Shown here: piece after piece, positions 34,673-42,597 of the stretch | How the letters are laid out: the number at the start of each line of letters is the position of its first letter | Numbering within the stretch: the stretch's first letter is position 1 | Assembly: GCA_045106985.1 (NCBI GenBank) | Contig: JBGCFQ010000020.1 | Location: forward strand, 62,001 to 126,000 | Length of the DNA stretch: 64,000 bases | Reading direction: 5' to 3' | DNA from: JAUIET01 sp045106985 | GTDB taxonomy: Bacteria > Pseudomonadota > Gammaproteobacteria > Pseudomonadales > JAUIET01 | Made by a program: the position numbers and the translations under genes | Notes under the pieces: generated by a model | The model's database searches: none | What the model saw: the letters and a program-made list of their open reading frames with translations, nothing else | What the model was told of the DNA's origin: nothing

Positions 34673-36724
34673 TTAACTGTTTACCACACGCGACACTTCT
34701 TCGAGAGTGGTCTCTTTACCTAGCACCAAGTCCAGTCCGTTGTTCATTAAGGTGTCAACGGCATGTTCATCTAAATAGGCATTGAGCTGATCACGGCTAG
34801 GGTTGTTCATAATCAAGCCCTGCAGTTCAGGCGTTACCTCAAGAATTTCATGTATTCCTGCTCGTCCGCGATACCCTGAGTCGTAGCAATCATTGCAGCC
34901 GCGGCCGCGCGCCAACTGAACAGGACTGTTTGAGTCAAATCCGTACTGCTCGCATACATGCGGTGGCGCTACGAACTTGGTTTTGCAGTTTGGACAAATG
35001 GTTCTTAAAAGCCTCTGCGCCACAACACCCAGTAAGGCTGACGACAGTAAATAGGGTTCTACACCCATATCAATCATTCGAGTTATCGCGCCAATACTGT
35101 CGTTAGTATGCAGCGTAGAAAGAACAAGGTGGCCTGTAAGCGCGGCTTGCACTGCTATCTCTGCAGTTTCTCTGTCTCGTATTTCGCCGATCATCACAAT
35201 ATCGGGGTCCTGGCGCAGTATATGTTTGAGCATCTTCGCGAAACTCAAATCAATGCCGGCGCGCACCTCGTTTTGATTGATGATATCCAGCTGGTACTCG
35301 ACAGGGTCTTCAATAGTGACAATGTTCTTTTCTATCGAATTTAAATGATTTAAAGCTGCATACAGGCTGGTAGTTTTGCCGCTGCCTGTGGGGCCTGTAA
35401 CTAACACGAGCCCATAGCTTCGCGTCAGCAGTTCGCGGAACTTACTGACATTGTTCGATTTCATACCCAGTTTATCTATATCAAGAATGGCCTGGTTTTT
35501 GTCCAACACTCGTAGAACCACTTTTTCGCCGTGCAAACCCGGCAAAGAACTAAAACGCAGATCCACCTGACGACCTTGAGTTTGCACCTGAATACGACCA
35601 TCCTGAGGCATTCGCCGCTCGGCGATGTCCAGGTTAGCCATCACTTTCAAGCGTGACACAATCGCCGGGTGCATCTCAACACTTGGCGCTATGGCTTCGT
35701 ACAGTACGCCGTCTATTCGGTAGCGCACTCGCGACTTTGCACGCCCTGGCTCTATATGCACATCACTGGCACCATCACGAACAGCTCTCTGAATGACGGA
35801 GTTCACCAGGTTTATTACCGGGCTGCCCGCTGCCATTTCATCAATAGCGTCGTAATCACTTGCGCCACCGGTTTCAACAACCTCAAATCCTTCTTCAAGA
35901 TCCACCACAATGTTGTCCGCAAAACCGGACCCATCAAAAGCTTCTACTAAATGCTTGTTGATGTCAGCTGGCGCCGCCAATATCGGTGCAACTCGAATAC
36001 CAATTCGATCTTCTATTTCACTAATTGTCGGCACATCCTGTGGATTCGACGTTGCCAAATACAGTACGTCACGCACTTTGAACAGCGGTAACACACCTAA
36101 GCGCTGACTGATACCGCGGTCGATGCTCTTGCTGACAGGTGCGTCGAACAGGCCCATCTTCAAACGAACAAAAGGAACCTGTAGCTGTTGGCCTAAGGCT
36201 TGGTAAACTTCTGGCTCTGATGCGAGCTCAGAGTCTATCAGCACTTCGCCCAGTTTCTTGCCACTACTCTTTTGCTCTTCAATAGCCTCCTCAAGTTGGG
36301 CCAGAGTGATAAGCCCTTTCTCCAGTAAGATATCGCCCAGCTTCATCGCTGGGCCGGACTGATGAACTAGCTCTTCAAGCACGCCTTCATTGTCAATTAT
36401 TGCTACCGAGTCGCTGAAGTCAGTGATGCGAAACACTTCCTTGCTTAACTTACTGGCGTTGGCAATTTTCAACCACCCGCCCAAACGCAGCAATCGATCT
36501 TGGGCGTCGAGCATCCCTTCCATAGCCTCGCTGTTGACGAGTGCTATTGACGCCAGGTCGAGCACAATATTGACCTGCAGAAGACCTATGCATTTTTCAA
36601 TTGCATCTGTTAGCGCATCCAACATATGTGGTTCGTCAAAGGCTCTTTTAGGCGCAAGATAGGTCATCACGCCTATCTGGGTGCGCTGAATCAATTGCTG
36701 ATTTAATTCTAACGGTGCATTCAT
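34673..36724 (-). CDS. Pilus assembly ATPase with N-terminal STAS and MshEN domains
   Basis: A hexameric secretion/extension ATPase of 683 residues. Residues 10-120 look like a STAS domain (VNIVLDLASIALVNSEAMEG, then LLRLGGWLKIANAS), with a Ser at the position phosphorylated in SpoIIAA-type proteins. Residues 126-186 fit one MshEN unit, a cyclic-di-GMP-binding fold (KLGDILLEKGLITLAQL, then Q and LGEVLIDSE); the usual leading Arg is Lys128. The catalytic core has Walker A GPTGSGKT (444-451), the Asp and His boxes, and Walker B DPDIVMIGEIRD (506-517). Zinc Cys pairs are CPNC (577-580) and CNDC (610-613). It is an extension-type (GspE/PilB/MshE), not PilT-type, enzyme. It starts 4 bp after the GGDEF-EAL gene. 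Confidence 0.92.
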   Translation of the reverse strand: MNAPLELNQQLIQRTQIGVMTYLAPKRAFDEPHMLDALTDAIEKCIGLLQVNIVLDLASIALVNSEAMEGMLDAQDRLLRLGGWLKIANASKLSKEVFRITDFSDSVAIIDNEGVLEELVHQSGPAMKLGDILLEKGLITLAQLEEAIEEQKSSGKKLGEVLIDSELASEPEVYQALGQQLQVPFVRLKMGLFDAPVSKSIDRGISQRLGVLPLFKVRDVLYLATSNPQDVPTISEIEDRIGIRVAPILAAPADINKHLVEAFDGSGFADNIVVDLEEGFEVVETGGASDYDAIDEMAAGSPVINLVNSVIQRAVRDGASDVHIEPGRAKSRVRYRIDGVLYEAIAPSVEMHPAIVSRLKVMANLDIAERRMPQDGRIQVQTQGRQVDLRFSSLPGLHGEKVVLRVLDKNQAILDIDKLGMKSNNVSKFRELLTRSYGLVLVTGPTGSGKTTSLYAALNHLNSIEKNIVTIEDPVEYQLDIINQNEVRAGIDLSFAKMLKHILRQDPDIVMIGEIRDRETAEIAVQAALTGHLVLSTLHTNDSIGAITRMIDMGVEPYLLSSALLGVVAQRLLRTICPNCKTKFVAPPHVCEQYGFDSNSPVQLARGRGCNDCYDSGYRGRAGIHEILEVTPELQGLIMNNPSRDQLNAYLDEHAVDTLMNNGLDLVLGKETTLEEVSRVVNS

Positions 36725-36728
36725 TTTC

Positions 36729-38906
36729 TTAAGCTCGAGCTTGGGAATGTTGCCAAGCTTGTAATTCCGTCAGCACGCTATGCAAGGCAGTCGGCTTGTG
36801 TAAACCATAGCCCTGTAAATACTCGACGCCCAAGGTTTTTAGTTTTTCAACGATAGCATCGTTTTCTACGTATTCAGCGACGGTTTTCATTCCTAAAACG
36901 TGAGCCACATCTGATATAGCCTTAACCATAGCTTGGGCGACTTCGTCCCCTACTACATCTTTGATAAAGCTCCCGTCTATTTTAACGTAGTCAAAAGGGA
37001 GGGCCTGCAGATAGGTGAACGAGCTCAAGCCAGTTCCAAAATCATCGAGATAAAACTCGCAGCCCAGGGCTTGCACCTGTTCTATTATTTTCCGCGCACT
37101 GTCCAGATCATCCACTGCCACTGTTTCTGTTACTTCAAAGGCAATCATGCTGGCTGGAATTCCAGACATGGCAAGCTCTTCTGAAATAAAATTCATAAGC
37201 CCAGGTTGGGAAAAGGTTTGACCAGATAGGTTAATCGCCCAACTCTGTTGGGTATTTTCCAGAATGTGCCAAGAATTACTTAAAGTCTGCAATGTGTTTC
37301 GAATAACCCAGCGATCTATATCAGGCATTACTTTGTAGTATTCCGCCGCTGGAATAAACTGATCCGGAGAAATAAAATTCCCCGCGTCATCATGCAGTCT
37401 TAACAGAATTTCGTAATGGTGCGGATGCTTTGTTGCATGCGTCGGGTAGATTCCCTGGCAAAACAACTCAAAGTGATCACCTTCCAGAGCAGCATGAATT
37501 GTGTTTAAGGTGCCCATTCTCTCTTTGCGCATGGATATCTCGGTGTTATCAGGGCGCTGAAGCTCTATAACGTTATTGCCTTTCTCGCCGGCCAGCTGCA
37601 CTGCTATCTTGGCCGTACTCATTGCCTCCTCACCGCCTAATTCCGCGTCCAGGGGCACCAGGCCTATACTGGCATTGGTATGAATATGAGCTCCATGCCA
37701 GGTAAAATTCATAGCATTGATAGACGCCAGAAGCTTTCTTGCATGATGAAGGGCACTATCCACGTTAATGCGAGGAAGAACCACCGCAAATAAATTACCT
37801 TCAATCCTAGCGACTATGCCATCGTTGGCAAATTGCTTGGCGATCAACTGCCCTACTTCTCGAATAAGACCGTCACCAGCATCGTTGCCAGCTGACTCAT
37901 TAATTATGTGAACACCGCGCAAGTCTGTTACCAGAAGTGCCGCTTCTTCATCAACGCTCTTTGCTAAATACTCGGTTACCTGAATATCAAAACTGGTTTT
38001 GTTAGCCAGGCCAGTCAATTCATCGTAATTGTTACGAACAACTCGAGAGGCTTTGCGGCTTAATATTTGTAGGAGGTTTCGATCGCTGTTGGTAAAGTCA
38101 GGGCAATCCAGGGGATTGAAGACACCGATGTAACCACGAATACTCTGTTCATAACCGAGTATCGGAGTCAGCAATAGTTTGTGGCTTATATCAGGGCAAT
38201 TTAACTCGAGTTCGGCATCGAATTCGTCGTTAATTATGATTGTGTCACCAACCGCTGTGATCCAGGGCATGAAGACATCATGCGCTAGGTGTTCTACCGG
38301 CAATTGAGCCATGTTAGCGGCTTCATCTTGTTCAACTATGAATATATCCTGGTCCGGAAGCAGCAAAATAGTTGTATTCACGTTCATCCGCTCTGCACAT
38401 TGCAAAACCAGGCTTGCAAGTACCGTTTGCCCCTGATCACCTTGCTCCGCATTGTCGTCTGTGCCGTAGATCAGATTAAGCTCTTCGTAGCGATCGGTGA
38501 GCTCCATTGTGGCGGAGTCCAGCTCCATATTTAGCTGGTAATCACTGACGATTAATTCAACAAAGGGCTTAAATTGCACCGGCGTGTAAACAGTTCCAGG
38601 AGCAAACTGTAGAACAAGATCTCCAATTGGCGTATCGGTATAAGTACACAGGCGGATTGCGAACCATGCAGCCTCATCTGTCTCGAAAAATTCCCCTACA
38701 GAAGCAAGGCTAGCCTGCTCTCGGCTAGCAACAATGCTCCTCAGCCGTTCAATGATTGGCGGCTCGCCTCCATTGCACGTTTCCTCGATAAGGTCTGTGT
38801 CAATCTGGCCACACAGTGAAACCGACAGTAGCTCTGGCCAGTTACTTAAGCCAAGCTGACACAGTGGCAGCAGGTTAAGACTGAATAAGATTGGGTCGCT
38901 GTTCAT
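36729..38906 (-). CDS. GAF-like, degenerate GGDEF and EAL domain protein
   Basis: A 725-residue soluble cyclic-di-GMP signalling protein. Residues 160-290 look like a GAF sensor. Residues 295-450 are a GGDEF domain in which the signature is EGNLF (369-373), so it should not make cyclic-di-GMP. Residues 465-715 are an EAL domain with key residues kept: EILLRL (499-504), NLSG (559-562), EVTET (591-595), DDFGTG (621-626), KIDGSF (642-647), AEYVEN (677-682) and Gln698. I therefore predict a phosphodiesterase. It lies between the response regulator and the MshEN-bearing ATPase, which makes local control of the pilus motor likely. MshH plays a loosely similar role in MSHA loci. Confidence 0.9.
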   Translation of the reverse strand: MNSDPILFSLNLLPLCQLGLSNWPELLSVSLCGQIDTDLIEETCNGGEPPIIERLRSIVASREQASLASVGEFFETDEAAWFAIRLCTYTDTPIGDLVLQFAPGTVYTPVQFKPFVELIVSDYQLNMELDSATMELTDRYEELNLIYGTDDNAEQGDQGQTVLASLVLQCAERMNVNTTILLLPDQDIFIVEQDEAANMAQLPVEHLAHDVFMPWITAVGDTIIINDEFDAELELNCPDISHKLLLTPILGYEQSIRGYIGVFNPLDCPDFTNSDRNLLQILSRKASRVVRNNYDELTGLANKTSFDIQVTEYLAKSVDEEAALLVTDLRGVHIINESAGNDAGDGLIREVGQLIAKQFANDGIVARIEGNLFAVVLPRINVDSALHHARKLLASINAMNFTWHGAHIHTNASIGLVPLDAELGGEEAMSTAKIAVQLAGEKGNNVIELQRPDNTEISMRKERMGTLNTIHAALEGDHFELFCQGIYPTHATKHPHHYEILLRLHDDAGNFISPDQFIPAAEYYKVMPDIDRWVIRNTLQTLSNSWHILENTQQSWAINLSGQTFSQPGLMNFISEELAMSGIPASMIAFEVTETVAVDDLDSARKIIEQVQALGCEFYLDDFGTGLSSFTYLQALPFDYVKIDGSFIKDVVGDEVAQAMVKAISDVAHVLGMKTVAEYVENDAIVEKLKTLGVEYLQGYGLHKPTALHSVLTELQAWQHSQARA

Positions 38907-38918
38907 TGGTTCCGCCAG

Positions 38919-39305
38919 TCAGCAACTGCCATCGTTAGCAGCCTTGAAGAAGGCATCCAACTCTGCGGTTAAAGTGCGAATGCTAATAGGCTTTTCGAGA
39001 AATTCGATATTTCCGGTATCTTTTGCCCAGGTACGCAACTCAACCTCAGCTCTAGAAGTAGAGACGAACATCTTACAGGCAGTGTGCGGAAATTCCTGGC
39101 AGATGGTGGTGCACATTTCAACACCGTTCATTTTTGGCATGTCGACATCGGCAACCATTGCATCTGGCTCCCGCTCTCGAAAGCGCTCCAGGCCTTCCAA
39201 GCCATTGCGTGCAGTAATTACCTCATAGCCGGCTCGGCGCAAGCCCATCTGCATAACGCGAATAACATGTGGCTCGTCATCAACAAGCAGTACGCTGTGC
39301 GTCAC
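38919..39305 (-). CDS. Single-domain response regulator
   Basis: A 128-residue CheY-like receiver with no output domain. LLVDDEPHV supplies the acidic pocket, Asp53 in VADVDMP is the predicted phosphate acceptor, FVSTSRAE carries the Ser/Thr switch and EFLEKPIS carries the conserved Lys. The start is GTG at 39305, sharing one base with the histidine kinase stop (TAGTG). It probably passes the kinase signal to the next protein in the operon, the GGDEF-EAL enzyme, by protein contact. Confidence 0.9.
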   Translation of the reverse strand: MTHSVLLVDDEPHVIRVMQMGLRRAGYEVITARNGLEGLERFREREPDAMVADVDMPKMNGVEMCTTICQEFPHTACKMFVSTSRAEVELRTWAKDTGNIEFLEKPISIRTLTAELDAFFKAANDGSC

Positions 39306-41131
39306 TAGCTAACCTTCCTCAGCAGTTCGCTTTCTTTCAACAAATCAATCGTGAATTGAGTGCCTACACCTATCTCACTGCTGGCCGACAGGCGACCGCT
39401 ATGCAGCTGAACTATGTCATAGGCTAAAGACAAGCCTAAGCCATGCCCAGTTCGTTCTCGCACTTCGTCTGAATCGCTGCGATAAAATTTGTCAAACACA
39501 TGCTCCAGGTCAGGCTCAGAAATACCAATTCCAGTATCACGTACGGTGAGCCGAACGGACTCGTCTAACTCTTCAACTTCGAGAGACACTGTTCCGCCTG
39601 GTTTGTTGTATTTCACTGCATTCGTCAATAAGTTGTTAACGGCAATACTCATCAGCGCCTTGTCTATCGCTACAGGAACAGTGTCGTCAGGCAACTGAAG
39701 GTGAAATGTGAGGCCATTTTCATCAGCGCCCTTTTCAATGGTTCGAAATGTATCTTCAATGAATTCGTTAAACTTCACGCGCTGGCGGTCTACATTAAGG
39801 CTGCCCATTTCTATTTTAGTAATGCTCAGCAAATTGCTTATCAAGCCTGCCATTCGTTCAGACTCGTCATAAATGACGTTCAGGCCTTCTACACGAAAAT
39901 GATCATCTTTACCGTCTTCGCCGAGCAACGACTCGGCGTACATCATCAAGGTATTAAGCGGTGTTTTTAATTCATGTGAAATATGCGCAACAAACTCTTC
40001 GCGACTGGACTCCGCGGCTACTTCTTTACTTGCATCATTAATCAGCACAAGATTACCGCGACTTTTCCGCTGACCATCGTCTGACATTAGAGGGTATGCA
40101 GTGAGACGAACACTTTTGATCGACTGCTCGCCGATCTCGGTTCGAAGCTCAGGCATGACTTTGTTTGTCGGGTCGCTGCATCGTGCCAAATAACGAAACA
40201 TCTCATCATTCGGGCTCCAACTAGCGACTGGCTGATTGAGAACAACATTCTTTTCAACACCTATGAGGCTAGCTACTTTATTATTGGCGTAAATCAAGCT
40301 ACCGCTGTCATCGAAAACCAACACCGCACTTGGCAGAGCTTCCAAAACAGATTCGATACGACCAAACTTGTAATGAAGAACCTTACTGGAGGCCAACATG
40401 GAGTGGTTATCGCTCTCTAGCCCTTGTATACGGTTAGAAGCCTGTCGAAAATATTCATTGAAATTGGCCATGAAATCGCTAAGTTCACCATCAACCTTGA
40501 TGTCAACCGTTTGCCCCATTCCCTCGCGCAGCTGTTGTGCGATCTCTCTTTGGCTGCTTTGCAATGGCTTTAGTTGACTGCGCATTAGAAAATAAAATAG
40601 CGGTGCCAGCAGAAATACAGGCAATGCCAGGGTAGCAATGTAGGAAAGATTCTCCATGCCTAGTAATAGCGTCGGCTGATAAAAACCGATGCGAACTGAG
40701 CCCTTTAATTCGGACTGAAGCAGTAATGGAGCAAAGAATTCAATAACACCGCGTTCATTATTGAGGATTATAGAACGCTCACCAGTCCAGGTACTTGGCT
40801 CCAAGCTAATGGCGACGTGAGGTACAATTACCCCTTTGTCTGTGACCTGGGCCATTGGCAGACCATTTTTGTTTACGACCACAGCGTAGGCAAAGTCTCC
40901 TTTACCGAGGCTCTGCTGCAATACGTTAAGTGTGTTGCGCAAAGCTGACTTGGTCACTTCTCGCGACGGCACTTCTGACACCAGCTGCGCCAGACTGAGG
41001 CCTTGCGACCTAATACTCGCCGTTCTCAAACTGTGCTGATGAAGCATCGATTGATAAGCGACTAAACCGATTACTATCAGTGTACCGACAATCATGAATA
41101 ACCCAAGGTGTTGGGTCTTAAGCGTTTTCAA
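39305..41131 (-). CDS. Membrane sensor histidine kinase
   Basis: 608 residues. Two membrane helices (about 10-29 and 163-183) bound a periplasmic sensor of about 130 residues of unknown ligand. A HAMP-like linker, a PAS domain (255-370) and HisKA with His386 in HISHELKTPL follow. The ATPase domain has NNLLTNAVKYNKPGG, DTGIGISEPD and GHGLGLSLAYDIV (N, G1 and G2 boxes). It is the first gene of the pilus cluster. It is coupled to the response regulator by a 1-bp overlap and is therefore its likely partner. Confidence 0.93.
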   Translation of the reverse strand: MKTLKTQHLGLFMIVGTLIVIGLVAYQSMLHQHSLRTASIRSQGLSLAQLVSEVPSREVTKSALRNTLNVLQQSLGKGDFAYAVVVNKNGLPMAQVTDKGVIVPHVAISLEPSTWTGERSIILNNERGVIEFFAPLLLQSELKGSVRIGFYQPTLLLGMENLSYIATLALPVFLLAPLFYFLMRSQLKPLQSSQREIAQQLREGMGQTVDIKVDGELSDFMANFNEYFRQASNRIQGLESDNHSMLASSKVLHYKFGRIESVLEALPSAVLVFDDSGSLIYANNKVASLIGVEKNVVLNQPVASWSPNDEMFRYLARCSDPTNKVMPELRTEIGEQSIKSVRLTAYPLMSDDGQRKSRGNLVLINDASKEVAAESSREEFVAHISHELKTPLNTLMMYAESLLGEDGKDDHFRVEGLNVIYDESERMAGLISNLLSITKIEMGSLNVDRQRVKFNEFIEDTFRTIEKGADENGLTFHLQLPDDTVPVAIDKALMSIAVNNLLTNAVKYNKPGGTVSLEVEELDESVRLTVRDTGIGISEPDLEHVFDKFYRSDSDEVRERTGHGLGLSLAYDIVQLHSGRLSASSEIGVGTQFTIDLLKESELLRKVS

Positions 41132-41238
41132 TCTTTTGTTCCACTAATTTATCGCACGATTACTGTCTGTAAACTTAGCCAATATAGATGTTGGCCAAGC
41201 ACCCAGCGCCCCTCAATGGGGTTCTGCTCTCTTAAACC

Positions 41239-41251
41239 TAGGCAACGCCTA
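41239..41251. promoter_or_regulatory. Inverted repeat upstream of the histidine kinase gene
   Basis: TAGGC-AAC-GCCTA is a perfect 5-bp inverted repeat, and GCCTAA recurs at 41254-41259. It lies about 110 bp before the kinase start in the 266-bp interval 41132-41397, which otherwise shows no gene. It could be an operator for the pilus cluster; evidence is weak. Confidence 0.3.
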
Positions 41252-41397
41252 ATGCCTAAGCAAAATAAGACCGACAGGTGGTGTCTTTAAGAACTCATTC
41301 AAATTAGTAGTGTGAAGGCTGTCACAACTAGATGAGTAGCGACAGTTATGGCACGAAAGGCAGCTTGATGAGGCGTGGGATGGCCGAGGCTTCTGCG

Positions 41398-42519
41398 TTA
41401 CTGTTTTTCTACCAAGACACTGCCTACAGAGTAGCCTGCGCCAAAGGAACAAATAACGCCAAGATCACCGGTTGCCAAATCATCTTTGTGGAGATGAAAA
41501 GCTATTATTGAGCCGGCTGAACTAGTGTTTGCATAACGATCAAGTATCACTGGAGCCTCCGCTTCTGTGGCTGCTCGGCCCAATACACGGCGGCTAATCA
41601 GCTGATTCATGCTCAAATTCGCCTGATGCAGCCACATGCGTTTTAGATCTTGTGCCTCGAAGCCTTCATCATGTACGTGCTGACTTATTTGCTCAGCAAC
41701 CATGGGGCAAACTTCCTTGAAAACTTTGCGTCCATTTTGGACAAAAAGTTTATCCACTTTGCCTATGCCATCCTCATCGCCGCGATTCAGAAAGCCAAAA
41801 TTGTTGCGTATATTGTTTGAATACAAGGTTTTTAAACGTGTTCCTATTACCTTGTAGCCTGTCTTTTCGTTGCTAAGTACAACAGCAGTACATGCGTCTC
41901 CGAAAATAAAATGACTGTCGCGATCGCGAAAATTCAAATGCCCTGAGCAAATCTCGGGATTAACCATCAACACCGAACTGGCACTCTCGTTACGTATTGC
42001 ATCAACCGCGGTTTGAATACCAAATGTCGCAGATGAACAGGCTACATTCATATCGAAGGCGAAGCCGTCTATTCCTAAAGCTGCTTGTACTTCAACAGCA
42101 ACCGCGGGATAAGCCCGCTGCAAATTTGAACAAGCGACAATAACCGCACCTATGTCAGCCCCCGTCATGCCGGCTTGCTCCAAGGCTTCTCTGCCAGCCG
42201 CTATCGCCATTTCACACTGAATTGAGTCGGAGTCATTGCTGCGATCGGACAGGCTAGGGCACATTCTATCGGGGTTAACAATGCCGCTGCGATCCATAAC
42301 AAAGCGACTTTTTATTCCGGATGCTTTTTCTATGAATTCGGCGCTGGACGGTTCCAGTGCGACCATCTCGCCATCATCAATGGCCTTGGCATTTGCGGAG
42401 TTATGATTCTCTACATAGGCATTAAACGCCGTTACCAGCTCCTCATTGCTGATAGACTCTGCCGGAGTGAAAAGACCCGTTCCCGCAATATAGATATCTT
42501 CGTTAGTTCGCGAACTCAT
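41398..42519 (-). CDS. Beta-ketoacyl-ACP synthase III family protein
   Basis: A thiolase-fold condensing enzyme of 373 residues. The catalytic triad is Cys161 in NVACSSATFG, His in WLHQANLSMNQ and Asn in RYANTSSAGS. The sequence closely follows a KASIII branch I know from Shewanella and Alteromonas-type bacteria, with DRSGIVNPDRMCP, SGHLNFRDRDSHFIFGDACTA and SNNIRNNFGFLNR. It is longer than FabH (about 320). It probably starts fatty acid synthesis or makes a branched/odd chain, but the primer is unknown. Monocistronic. Confidence 0.9.
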   Translation of the reverse strand: MSSRTNEDIYIAGTGLFTPAESISNEELVTAFNAYVENHNSANAKAIDDGEMVALEPSSAEFIEKASGIKSRFVMDRSGIVNPDRMCPSLSDRSNDSDSIQCEMAIAAGREALEQAGMTGADIGAVIVACSNLQRAYPAVAVEVQAALGIDGFAFDMNVACSSATFGIQTAVDAIRNESASSVLMVNPEICSGHLNFRDRDSHFIFGDACTAVVLSNEKTGYKVIGTRLKTLYSNNIRNNFGFLNRGDEDGIGKVDKLFVQNGRKVFKEVCPMVAEQISQHVHDEGFEAQDLKRMWLHQANLSMNQLISRRVLGRAATEAEAPVILDRYANTSSAGSIIAFHLHKDDLATGDLGVICSFGAGYSVGSVLVEKQ

Positions 42520-42597
42520 GTGCTGCTCTGTTTGTATAAGTTATATAGATATTCACCATAATATGCCCGACTTTGCGGCATATTAGTAGACGTAAAT

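Noticed and set aside
23572..36724. Classical type II secretion system
   Set aside because: The PilM/N/O/P-like set with a short secretin, the MshEN domain and the LamG tip protein fit an MSHA/type IV pilus better. GspC, GspL and GspM equivalents and a GspD-length secretin are missing.
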